A DNA stretch of 64,000 nucleotides from Dreissena polymorpha (lineage: Eukaryota > Mollusca > Bivalvia > Myida > Dreissenidae), in contig NC_068359.1 in NCBI RefSeq assembly GCF_020536995.1, positions 69,138,110 to 69,202,109 of the forward strand. The letters are read 5' to 3'. Position numbers and translations under genes: made by a program. Position 1 is the first letter of the stretch; every line of letters begins with the position of its first letter. Below the pieces are notes generated by a model that was not told the DNA's origin, did not search any database, and was given only the letters and a program-made list of their open reading frames with translations. Below are positions 49,931-64,000 of this stretch, in pieces.

Positions 49931-51179
49931 TTCCGTTTTTAAATTATATTTGTTACTATGTCATACGGATATAGTTTAATATACATCGTACTATTTTTCT
50001 TTTCCAGCCGCTTAAGGATACAGTTGCGAAAAATCATATTGTCACATTTTTCCAACGCATTTCGTTTCATGTCATGTGCTTCCGCTCTTGCCACTTTACA
50101 AATGACAGTATTTTGCAGTGTTCGATACAACATAAAGATATCTTTAAATAACATAAATACAATACGTATTCGTAGGAAATTAAGTATGCGTGGCGTACAA
50201 ACCACACCTACTTAGCATTAGAGAAAATCTTCTATTTACAATAACAACATATTCATGATATAGCCTGATGCTAATTATAAATATGTTTACCTAGACGACT
50301 TCATATATACACCTCATATTGGCATTAACAAGTCAATCTCCGATTTTAAATGTCATTTATTTTTTACACTTCAGGTAGAAATTTGATGTTTCCTTTTAAA
50401 TTTTCAATTAGCGCAGACACTGTACATAAACGGTCGAAATCGACCGTGTGTCATGTTTGTTTATGGTTGTTTGTGCTCAGCAATGTTGGCTTTATTGTGC
50501 AGTCGTCATATTTGCGTTCAGTGTTTATTACACATATTTGTCTGGTTATAGAAAGGTTAATGATATATATGAAATTCAGCTTGATATTGACGATTTTTAT
50601 TAAAATATTTAGGCGTATTTCTAGACTTGTTAGAAAAACATACAGCTACGAATTTATAAGTTGCATTTGATATTACTTTGTATTAGATTTTAGTATGCGA
50701 ATTTATTCGTTGAATACTCACTATTAAAATGTAATTTACTAGTTAATTGACTTAGTTGTGTCACTATTACAAACAACACCAATGAGGTCATTCTGTAATT
50801 TGCCAAATACATTCTTTGGAGAAATTTTTAGGAAAAAGAGAAGGAATAAAAAGCAATGGGTAGCAACCGAGATCGTGGACCTTTGCGTCAAAAGAGAGGC
50901 TAGAAAAGAACACCAATCATGACTCTAGGACAGAATACACGAGAGCAAACAGGAAGGTAAGGAAAAAGATGAAAGGGCTCAAGTAGGATTGGATTAAGGA
51001 TAAATGTATAAACATTTACAAAGAGATGACCAAAGGCACCAGTAAATAGGCCTACATAACCCTTAAGACCATCATGAAGATACATAAGCCCAATACCATT
51101 GTTATAGCAGATGCTGACGAATGTCCACACTGGGCGGATTGTGACCAAGCAGTTATACCTACAAGCACAAGTCCTTTGT
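49931..51179. other. No supported gene
   Basis: Open frames on both strands at 49939-50215 overlap each other, and one at 50350-50670 lacks any motif. The minus-strand frames at 50900-51330 are shadows of a + strand LINE remnant. Confidence 0.4.
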
Positions 51180-51545
51180 AGTGTACATCGTACTGTACGG
51201 CTGTGAAATCTGGACAATTCATGCGGACCAAGAATACAGACCTTTGAACACAAGCACTTGACCCACAAAATCCCTCTTGGCGACCATCAAAAGACGAAAG
51301 CTGGCTTTGTTTGGACACGTCACTAGGCATGACTCTCTTTGCAAGACTGAGCTCAAAAACAATCTATAGGGACGTCGCATGTGAGCCCGTTAGAAGACAA
51401 TCTGGATGAAAAAAGAGTGGATGTCCCTCCCAATGGATGAGCTATTCACAGCAGCACACAACAGACTTTAACCGTGGTGTCTCTCTGTGTCGTACTCTCT
51501 CCGCACAAAAGGCCAGACCAGTCAAGGGAATGATGATGACACCTT
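51180..51545 (+). mobile_element. Decayed 3' fragment of a non-LTR retrotransposon
   Basis: On the + strand, V-L-Y-G-C-E-I-W-T near 51190, then LLATIKRRKLALFGHVTRHD near 51278-51337 and W-M-K-K-E-W-M-S-L-P-M near 51405. These are landmark C-terminal sequences of invertebrate LINE reverse transcriptases. Several stops lie between the blocks, and no catalytic palm is present. Confidence 0.68.
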
Positions 51546-51888
51546 GTTACTTATAGTACGTCTTAACTTCGCACTACGCAACACAACCTTAACACAATTT
51601 AAGTTGTATGTTTATATGGTGATTGCTCTACTGACATCAACTGCTTTAAACTTGCATCAACAGTTTAAATTCAGAGATAACAAGTTGTATTCCTACTGAA
51701 GTCAAAGTGGTATAGAATTATTAAATTGCATTAGTAAAACATGATTAAAATTTATTGGTAGGACATAGCATGGACGTTTAGAATTCATGCTAGGCGAAGA
51801 CTGACGATTAAATAACAAGGATAACGTGTCGAGATTTTTATGTTGACAAGAATTAGAGTAACCGTTGAATTTTTAGTACGAAGTAAGA

Positions 51889-52065
51889 CAACTCAATGTT
51901 GACTTTTAGAGCAATTGTTAAGAAAAGCAAACCAAAGCTAGTGTGCTTGGTACGATTACGCATTATTTCACAACAACAACTCAATGCTGTCTTTTAGAGC
52001 AATTGTTAAGAAAATCAAACCAAAGCTAGTGTGCTTGGTACGATTACGCATTATTTCACAACAAC
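51889..52065 (+). repeat. 88-bp tandem duplication
   Basis: Two units starting at 51889 and 51977, both 'caactcaatg.tg.ctttta', then 'gagcaattgttaagaaaa.c' and 'ctagtgtgcttggtacg'. They differ at only a few positions, so the duplication is recent. Confidence 0.92.
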
Positions 52066-52644
52066 CATTGTTCGACGCCAATGAGCGCAATTCAAATTTG
52101 AATTGTTTTATTACATTATTTTTCATTTAATCAGAGAAAGGAGGAAAATACAAAACAACAAATGTCAATATTAAATAGAAATTTCTGCCATACGCATTTA
52201 TAATATTAAATAGATAATTAGAAAGAAATGACAGTTTTGTTTTAAAATGGACCTGACAAACTAATTTTGCCATTAAGCAAGATACTGTCGACGAATTAAG
52301 TGGCTATGTGGTACGTGTTCGTGCGTTGGCATGGCTCACCGTTACAACTTCCATTTTGCAAAGATTACATTTTTATCTTCATTTGAACAAATCTACAAAA
52401 TACCCATGTATTATGTTATTGTGCATTATGTTTCGGTTGAGGCATGTGAACATGTTATTTAATGAAGTAGCCTATATAGGTTGTGATATCTTTGATGCGA
52501 GTGCGCACACTATTTTCCGTGTTGAACGGTCTGCGTTAATAAAGCGATAATATCCGAGTCTAATCCGGACTTATTTAAATGACCATGCCGGCCCTAAAGG
52601 GCTTTCCTAAGTTAAAGGTTCAAAAATTCTCGAAGACTTAATCT

Positions 52645-52850
52645 GATTCCTATTTGAACCTCTCTTGACCCAGATTAGAATAGCATTGATATTGCATAGA
52701 TGAACATTCGGACTATTTTCATCAAGAGTCATAAATGTGGGTGGCTATTAAATTGGAAATATTGTATATCTACGAATACACATGCTGGCCTAGTTTTGGT
52801 CAAACTCGACCCAGCTTCAACCTAGACATTGCAAAGATAAACATGACGAA
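52645..52850. repeat. Degenerate dispersed repeat related in style to 6600-6930
   Basis: Phrases 'gattagaatagcattgatat', 'gatgaacattcggactattt', 'cataaatgtgg' and 'gacccagcttcaacctagac' follow the pattern of 'gaccaagt..aaatgtg.cctct' repeats seen near 6700-6800. The similarity is loose. Confidence 0.4.
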
Positions 52851-55800
52851 CGGCGACGAAAGTTGCTAAAATACTGACCGCATAGGTCGCCATGAGTGCT
52901 TTGTGTTCTGTAAGCTCAAACGGACAGACTTCATGGTTTCGAACCAACAGATCTGAAAAACTGTGGTTAAAAAACGTTCCACGCTACACGTGCTTCAACT
53001 GTGTTTCAACTTTCTAAATGATATATACGGGGTCTTGTGTTTGAGTTATTAACTTTTAATTTAATCGAAATATTTATCTACATCGTTTTTTATTTGAATA
53101 GCGATTCTATGCGGTTACTGTAATTGTCTGTATCAGTCTGAATAATTGCAGTTGGGTTTCTTCTTATTAATTATTGCCTAAGTGGGTGGCGAAGCTAGCC
53201 ATAAACCGATATAAATCCAAATTATAAACATCGAAAGACTCCACACAATATTTCGGATTGTATGCCAGTCTTGCATTATTGGAAATTTCGATAGGAATAA
53301 CATAAATGCACTGTCACATCTTTCAAATTTGTTAATTGTGTTGTTTGGTCCGGATTGTTTAGCATTTGATGCTCACGTGTATTTTTCAATGCATATTGAT
53401 GGATTGAAGAAGTGAAAATATGTCATCAACTCTCATGTGCATACTTTTTTGTCGTGGTGGATTTTTATTTAATTTTAATGCATCGAACGAATCCAAAACA
53501 AAGTCAAGATCGTGTGCCCTTGATATATGTAAATAAAAGATAACGCTCTAAACAGTCATTCGATATTGCAAAGCGTATTTTTGGTCAGAGTTGTAAGCAT
53601 TCTTTACAAACGTTTCTACAAATTTACATTTAGAGCAATAGACGAAAGAACAAAATATGAACACTTCTTTGCATATTTGCGTTGGGTCACATTGTTATTG
53701 AGGTAAGTGTGTCGATTTTTATATTTTTTGTGATGATTAACTTTGAAGCTCAAAACGTGTCATCCATCTAATCTATAGTTTTATTTGTAATCATGCTTAC
53801 AATAGTTCAATTATTTTGATACGTTTACTTTTTTTATTATTTTTTTCCGTTGATTTTTGTCTTAATATAATCCCTGTTGACTAAGTCTGAATATTGACGC
53901 CATTAGTGCAGTCTAAGCCGCGCTATCCGATTATTTTCGGATATAGACGCACGGCATTGGGCCGATACGATCCTATTTATAGTAACGATATGAAATGTAT
54001 TGAACTACGATGATAACGAATAGAAAAAAAGTATACTGGTAGAATATATTATTAGTTGACACTGTAATATTCTGACATATGTTGATGATGCAATTAAATA
54101 AAATACTGATGAAATATAAGTTTATACCTTTATATGATTTAATATATTGATTACGAATAGAAAAAAAAATTAGTTATTACGATTGTCATAAATAATCTAG
54201 GAATAGGGAAATGTCTGGGCGGATTTTTACGGGGGGGGGGGGGGAAGGGGGGTTACACCGTTCTTATAAACTCTTAGATTTGTGAAGATTACTGGTGGGG
54301 AAGGTTTATTACACAGTTGCTTGACTAACTGATGTGATATTGCGGACACCGACACAAAGCCAACATAGACGACTGGATACTTTTAGCAGGGAAGTAATCG
54401 CTAAATCGAACACGTATGAAAACATCACGCATAATGATAAATTAAAAAGTTTCAAACATACTATAAACCTGTATATTACCATGTAAATTTGTCAAGATAG
54501 TGCACATTCTAAATTTGCAACCAAGACCAAATTCTGAGTTAAAAACAGTTAGAATTAAACGGTGAAAGAAACATAAATGGTGTTGTTAATCTCTTTTCTA
54601 AAGAATTCCTTTACTGCCCGTAATCGTGATACCGTGACTGTCTTCGGAAACCTCTGTTAAAAAGATCTCGTGATTATTTAGAAGCCATCTTGGTCGGTAC
54701 ACCGCAAAGCGTGATCAGTCTTTGCTGAAAGGCTGTCAACGAAGCAGCACATTGAACTAGCGTATTGATGCAAATAGTACTGTCGACGCCCATTTTTGTA
54801 CATTTATACCTATTATAACTTTCCCAAAATTAGTTAATCGGGTTAAAGGCCATTTTCGAAAATTAATTTACGGTTTTGCAAAATTAGCCGAACCGAAATT
54901 GAAACTGTTCTAATTTAAGTTCGCGATTGAAACCCTTATCAATTGCTCAGTTTGTGGTACAGACTCGAATAAAGACCATTCATGTGATTCAAACTCTTGT
55001 ATCCGGCTTTTGTATTAGCTAAAAAGACCTAATATGACACGTTGTATATAATAATTGTTTTATTCAAATTAATACCTTAATTGATTTTTATTAAAAGTAT
55101 TAATACCCCTGTGTTAACCTAGGAAAAACACTACACTGTAGGTAAAGGTCTATTTATCAGACGTTTAGAGGAAATCAGTTTTAGAGTGGCATAAGTTTCT
55201 TTTGACGTCTGGAATGACATTTCTTCGACTGAACCACACAAAAGAAAAAAACTGATATTGACATATTTTCAAACCACTTAAAAGACAAATGGGTTCAAGT
55301 CGAACTCCGGGAGCGTACTCAAAAATATTGCAGAGAATATCAATAACTAGTACGACAAAAGAAACGTACTCGAAGGTGCCTAAATAAGCATATGGTATGT
55401 GTCTTCTTCCAGGCACACTACATAACACAATATAAATTTATCTCAAGCAAAAATAACATTCTTCCAGCTACAATTCATATGTATGGTATAAACAATTGGT
55501 CGTTTGCCTGGAATAAAATATTATTGAAAGTTTGAAATTTAAAACAGTTTCAAAAAATGCGCTCCTTATAACGGCGGTTTTACCTTTCGATGTTTAATAC
55601 AAAAGTTCAATTAATTCTTGTTTGCATCAAATTACCGGTACACAGAAACAGAAAATCGATAGGGATATCAAAGCTTATGCTTATATTGACCAGGGAAATC
55701 TCAACATGTGATTGGTCAGCTCATTCCATGATTGATAAGTACATACCGGTCATTGATGAATAAACGCAATAATCCCTTCCGTTTTAATTTAACCAAAAGT

Positions 55801-57949
55801 GACAAAATAATCACGTTCAGGATGAAACACTATCAGCTTAACAATTTCAATTACAGGTAATATGAACGTGTCATTGAACTAGGTTACCGGTATACAATAC
55901 ATTGACATCTAGAGTACAGCTGAAAAGATAATATCTTCCATTTATTTTTTATTACATATACTCCGTGAACTCAAATAGATGAGTAACTGCAAAAGAAGTT
56001 CTTGATTTCATAAATAACGGAATTAAAGCAAAGAAATCTTCAATTCCGCCTTATTAAATGGATCATGGTTTAAAAAAGTAAAATTAAGATTTGATTCTTT
56101 AAAATGTAAGTGTGGAACGAATGCATTAAGAAACTCTGATTAAATCATGTTTACTCAATATAACACACTTAAGTATGCTTATACGTTACATAGTTAACAT
56201 TTAATAACCGAAAGTCAACCAATCAAAGCATATGACAAGTGTGTATGCAACGAATTACAAGCGTATAAGTCCTGAATAAGAACATCATGTTCTCTATTTT
56301 TTATAGTGTCGAATGTGAGACGTACATTAACGTTTTGCCAGCGTATGACAGTAATTTGTATCATGTCAAACACGAAACGCTCGTTACTGTCTTATTGGCG
56401 TATATCAGAGTATAAACAATCTCAGAACAGCGTAATAAATCTAGGGGTAACGTGTCCCTTGCGTAATATACCAGTTTCACAATACTAACACCGTGCCATG
56501 TTTAGATATCACGTGACGCGTCAAATTTTAGAACGAGATTGTAACTTTCTTCAGAGACGTATCTACGTCTCTGCTTTCTTTAGCGAAGAACATCAATGAT
56601 TTTATATCTGTTGATTGTTATTGTTGACATTCGGGCGTTTCATAATCGCTGACACTGGTTACAATACCGTCAAACATATGCATACAGGTATGTGTTCAGT
56701 AAATACATTTATAAGGAATTATAAAATAAACGTTAAACATTCTAACATCTAAATAATAATTCAAAGACATAATATAAACCATTAGTGTATCTTTATACAT
56801 TTTATTTCATCTTTTTAAAAATACGAGAAACCCATGATTATCAGAGTTAAGGTGGTCTGCAGGCTCAGCATCGATAATAAACAAAATAAAGATACAATAG
56901 CCGTCTAATACAATACAAAGCATTACATGTATATAACTATAATTCTCAGAGGAATGGGTGTCCTGATGTGGGATATTTGTCATGAACGAGTGAACGTGTA
57001 ACAGGGGTGTTGAATATCGATAAGAAAAAGCACTATTAAAGGCGAAGAGCATGACACTATTTAAATGTTATGTGTTAATTTTATTTTTAATTGAATAAAT
57101 GTATTTTACAGTGACCCGGATATTCGTTTCTGCATCATGTTTACATCCGCACATTTGTTCCTTCAATTAAAGGCATTATCTTTACCTTTGAAAACAATAT
57201 GTACATGTATATATAGTACATAGGGCTATTCCTTTAAATATACCTCCAACATGGAACTTCTAACGAACGAACGCGGTCGGCATGTGTTATGCTTCGCGGG
57301 TAACTCGAACGCCAAGAAAGACACGTCTAGGTCTTCAATACGGTGACCATGCAGTTAAAGTCTGCCTGATTTCCGCAAGGTACACATATAACATATATCA
57401 GCTTTAGGCGATTAATTCGAAAAATTTTAAACGTTATCATGCTCATGCTCACAAAATGTATTTTACAACTGACTAAACATTTAATAAAAATATGAAAATT
57501 AGCACACTATTTAATAATGGCACATTAAAAAATACCGGTTAAATATATCCCAGAGTGCCATATTAATTTGCATTAAATTTGATTATAATGACCAGGATAG
57601 TAATAAAGTAAGAACCAATGTCCGGGTTATCAATATAATGTAGGAATTATTGTCCGGATTGTCAAAATAACGAAAATACGACTGTCCGTATTGTCAAAAC
57701 AACGTAGGAACGAACATCCATTTGTGTCAAAACTAGCGAAGGAACGAATGTCCATCATTCACTTTATAACTATGATTCAACTCGCTTATATCTATACAGT
57801 ATTTAGTTTCTGTAAATCTATTTGGACGAATTACTTTCAATTTGAGTATTTGGCGTAAATTAATCCTAAAAGGGGCTACCCAATACCTATACCAGGAGAA
57901 GACATGTAGGTTTCATAAATTGCTATCATAAATTGACATCTGCTACGCG
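52851..57949. other. Long stretch without a recognisable gene
   Basis: Mostly AT-rich single-copy-looking DNA. It contains a G-run at 54231-54244 followed by AA and six more G, and short open frames (55165-55428 minus, 56807-57052 minus) with no motif, paralogue or splice context. Confidence 0.4.
54231..54252 (+). repeat. Poly-G tract
   Basis: Fourteen consecutive G, then AA, then six G. It is an isolated homopolymer in AT-rich DNA and could form a G-quadruplex or be length-uncertain in assembly. Confidence 0.85.
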
Positions 57950-58390
57950 TGTTTTATAACAACTTGTTGTTATTTTGTATTCGACGGCACAGTATCTGAT
58001 CACAACGAGATAATTGGGTTTGTGCTGGACACAGTGGCGATAAATTCACCGATCTATCAATAAACAAGATTGATCGATCTTTCATTAAACACCGCGATAA
58101 AATGCTCAAACAAAGAGTGTCAAACTGTGCAAACAATTGAATAAAGTAAGAACTTTAATCAAGAACATTTATTAAATGCAGGATCACTTAAACTTGGAAT
58201 TATATATTATTGCTAATTCTGACAATGTAATCTTGTGTTAACAATATTATGACGTCGCCGAATGTTTTTTAGAGTGAATGATTGCAATAAGATGGGGCGT
58301 TGTGTTCCACTTTTAGCAATGGATACACCTTCGGCCTCGTTCTGGAATTCTGCGAGTCACGTGAATTCACCCTCTTATCAATTTTAGCTT
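57950..58390. repeat. Dispersed repeat segment, copy 2
   Basis: Aligns in order with 38375-39010 (cacagtatctgatcacaacg, caaagagtgtcaaa, caattgaat, gaattcaccctc). The 22-bp inverted ends of the other element are not found here. Confidence 0.6.
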
Positions 58391-59559
58391 AATGTGAAAA
58401 AAGGGTCGCGTAATAGTATTCAAACATAAATTGCTTCGAATATACCCGCGTTTGCAACCGTGGTTTCAACGTACACAACTAAGGTCATGTTTGCCTGGCG
58501 TATTTGTATATGCCATAAATGTTATACATCTTTGCTTGCGCGAGAGAAAATGGTACATCACCTCCACTTGTGATACCGATATTTCGCTTATCACACCGCA
58601 CATGACATAACATTTTTTTATGTTGTCAAGTAAATTGAATTAAATGTTAACCTCACAGTTGTTATGCTTTGCTATAGCTTTATACAGACCAAGGTATTTG
58701 TGCTACTGTAATGTGCTGTGCATTGATAAGAAACGCAGGAAACTTATTTCAAATAACAATAAATCAGAAGTCCAAACCCAGCATATTTTAATGTAAATGT
58801 ACATTTTATCGAAGAGTACTGTGAATGTATTACACGTATATTAAACACTAAATTCATTCTATTAATAATGCAACCATTCGTGTTAACAAAACGTGTTGTG
58901 ACCAACACGTTTTAAACGTTGCTTTGTTCAGATGGCTGTTCTTTTTGGTAATCGTATTCCTTCAGTTTAGCTGAAGGTCTAGTTAAAATTAAAACTAATG
59001 TAGATTTGTTAAATAATTTTTCTTGGTATCATTGATCAATTTTACTAGCCATATATAACGGCCTCATATGGTTGCAACGGAAGAGATCGACGATAATAAC
59101 GTACATTTTATTTCTAGTTGGTATAGTGTAAGAGCAAGATAACATACATAGCCTACGATGAAATTGACCTGTTTTTAGTTTTAATTCACCGAGCTATGTG
59201 GGAGCGATACATGATTTTTACAAACGCAATCTTTTTTCATGTTATATTTTATTCTAACAATGATATTTTTGTCAAGAACAAGTCAAAATACGTACTAGAT
59301 TTTAGAACAAAATACAATATTTTAATTTTACGATAAAATGTTTTGGTAAAATCGTTGTTTGTTATTGGGATTTTTTAACCAAGAAGCATTATAAAAAGGT
59401 TGCAAAAATATTCCAAAATAAGATGCTAAACCGTTGCTATTAATTACTATCAATTACTAAATCATTTAATCAAAAATCTTCTATCTTTCTGCTAGCGAGG
59501 TACATTGAAACACACGTGATGAACATCAAGACCATTGTGTTTTTGCGTCAGTGACATAC

Positions 59560-59825
59560 AAGCGTATCAATGGTATTAACTATAATAATCTTTTCCTTAT
59601 GTACGCACATGAACAAACGCATAACTAGGGGATTAACTGACGAAATAAGACAAGTCAACCGTATGAGAAAATACTCCAGCATGATAGTGCATGAAACCAT
59701 ACCATAAAGCAACAAATTGCTTCCCAAAATATTTTATCCACCAAAAGATCGTTTTTTATGAGAGGTCCTTTTATTGCACACCTAAAAGGACCGTTAACAT
59801 AGATATCGTAACATAAATACACAAG
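59560..59825 (+). promoter_or_regulatory. T3 upstream region shared with T2
   Basis: 'cgtatcaatggtatta', 'aaatactccagcatgatag' and 'gcatgaa.ccatacca' match 27190-27335 upstream of T2 in order. The promoter was therefore copied with the gene. No TATA box like that of T1 is seen. Confidence 0.6.
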
Positions 59826-62803
<2,978 letters not shown>

Positions 62804-62921
62804 CATAACCGTCAAATGAGAGCCTTACGTTCTTTTATTTTATTTCAATTTGTTTTGTGTGTAATTGCCTTTACCACCGTTGGATGTGGTTGGTCGTAAA
62901 AAGACTTGAGTAAATGATCTT

Positions 62922-64000
62922 TGTCCCCTGTGCTTTTCAATCTCTACATAAATGATTTGATATCCTTTTTGAGTAACTTAGGACATAGATGATCACAAAG
63001 TATGTATTCTCCTTTTTGCTGATGATGTAGTTCTGCTTGCAGAAAATGCTTTTGACCTCCAATTGTTGTTAGATTCTTTATCTGCCTGGTGTTCGCGAAA
63101 TAAAATGCAAGTTAACTGTGATAAATCAAAGATTGTTCATTTTAGACCAAAAAGTGTTTTAAAAACTGAATATGTGTTTAACATTGCTGGTATGAACTTA
63201 GAAATTGAACATTGTTACAAATACCTTGGTGTTATCTTAAATGAGTACTTAGACTACAGTGAAATAGCAAAAGTGTAGCTATGTCTGCATCTAGAGCTCT
63301 GGGTTTAGTAATTTCTAAATATGAAGCTTTTGGTGGCGTCCGGTTTTCAACCTTTACAAAACTGTTTGATTCCATGTTATGGCCCATAATTTATTATAGT
63401 GCGCCAAATGGGGAGATAAATCCTACTCATGCATCAACGCAGTTCAGAATAGAGCTATGCGGTACTATCTTGATGTTGGTAAATACACGCCAAATGCGGC
63501 TGTTTTGGGTGAAATGGGCTGGACACCACCAATAGTTAAACAATTAGGATCTGTTTGTAGACAACTGTTTGAAATGGGTACACAAGATTAAAGGTGTGTT
63601 GAAATGATCTTAATATGTCTGATATTGTAGATACACCTTTAGGTAATAGTAAACATGTTATAAATGATATAGAGTCTAAGTTATTAGAGAAGGAAACTGT
63701 TAAATGGAGAAATTTAATTAACAGAAAATCTAAACAAATGGGTATAGGAAGAAATAAATTACGGACTTATGAACTATTTAAAGTAGATTTTGGTACTGAA
63801 ACATATATAAGCGGTAAAATACCATTCAATTATAGAAGTGCTGTGACTATGTTTAGGTGTGGTGTGGTGCCGCTTAGGCTAGAGACCGGCCGGTATGAAA
63901 ATATTGAGCTATGTAATAGAACTTGTTTCAATTGTACTCATAAGATCGAGGAAGAAATACATGTACTCGTTAACTATCCGTCGTATGTTGATGCAAGGAA
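62922..64000 (+). mobile_element. 5'-truncated LINE running off the right edge
   Basis: It starts within the reverse transcriptase palm (SPVLFNLYINDLISFLSNLG near 62926) and continues with the F-A-D-D-V-V-L catalytic box near 63016, then D-S-L-S-A-W-C-S-R-N-K-M-Q-V-N and Y-K-Y-L-G-V. Thumb and tail follow (G-E-M-G-W-T-P-P, FRCGVVPLRLETGRYE), then a Cys/His tail at the window end. Stops and frame changes occur near 62990, 63277, 63415-63440 and 63590, so it is inactive. It lies 119 bp after the T3 stop. Motif spelling differs from the LINE at 16 kb, so it is a separate family or lineage. Confidence 0.85.

Noticed and set aside
50900-51330. Two overlapping minus-strand open frames of 122 and 92 codons
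   Set aside because: They are antisense shadows of the decayed + strand LINE tail (RRKLALFGHV).
55165-55428. 87-codon minus-strand frame
   Set aside because: No recognisable domain, neighbour or repeat; likely chance.

Overview
The window is AT-rich, intron-rich, repeat-dense eukaryotic DNA with low coding density. The mix of TTAA- and TA-flanked MITEs, a BEL/Pao LTR element, CR1/L2-like LINE fragments and species-specific secreted or membrane protein genes suggests an invertebrate, most likely a bivalve mollusc. That assignment rests on remembered repeat types and was not searched.

Two gene families explain almost all the coding signal, and every copy lies on the + strand. Family 1 (called G here) is built from small phase-matched exons. 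A 'D' exon carries a CPV-x-x-C knuckle. A 92-nt 'A' exon carries WVC..DG....N..G...C...H. A 172-181-nt 'B' exon carries W-x-W-x-C-G....H and a helix. Short 39-45-nt phase-2/2 linker exons ('C') join the modules, and a terminal exon with a stop closes the gene. G1 covers 1268-12833 and its 5' end is probably outside the window. G2 covers 41587-48507. Each has two D-A-B type modules, and all junctions I checked join in frame. Family 2 (called T) encodes type I membrane proteins. Exon 1 encodes a signal peptide, an 8-10-cysteine ectodomain resembling a divergent thrombospondin type-1 repeat, and a Ser/Thr-rich stalk. Exon 2 encodes the transmembrane helix and a short basic tail. T1 (23678-24853) and T3 (59826-62803) look intact. 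T2 (27424-29415) looks like a pseudogene with a much longer stalk.

Layout: G1 with its linker array (1.3-12.8 kb); a 5'-truncated LINE (16.1-18.2 kb); a long stretch with a palindromic repeat and no clear gene (18.2-23.5 kb); T1; a TA-flanked MITE; T2; a nearly intact-looking but shortened BEL/Pao element (33.2-37.0 kb); a 2.3-kb element with perfect 22-bp inverted ends (37.15-39.48 kb); G2; a dimeric minisatellite (49.2-49.9 kb); a LINE remnant (51.2 kb); an 88-bp tandem duplication (51.9 kb); repeat-bearing DNA; T3, whose intron holds a TTAA MITE with a tRNA-like core, a 346-bp tandem duplication and a long (AT)n; and a second LINE fragment running off the right edge.

The order G1-T1-T2 followed by G2-T3, all in one direction, suggests duplication of a block holding one G and one T gene. 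I do not recognise a named function for either family. A secreted or surface recognition role for T and a metal-binding module role for G are inferences only.
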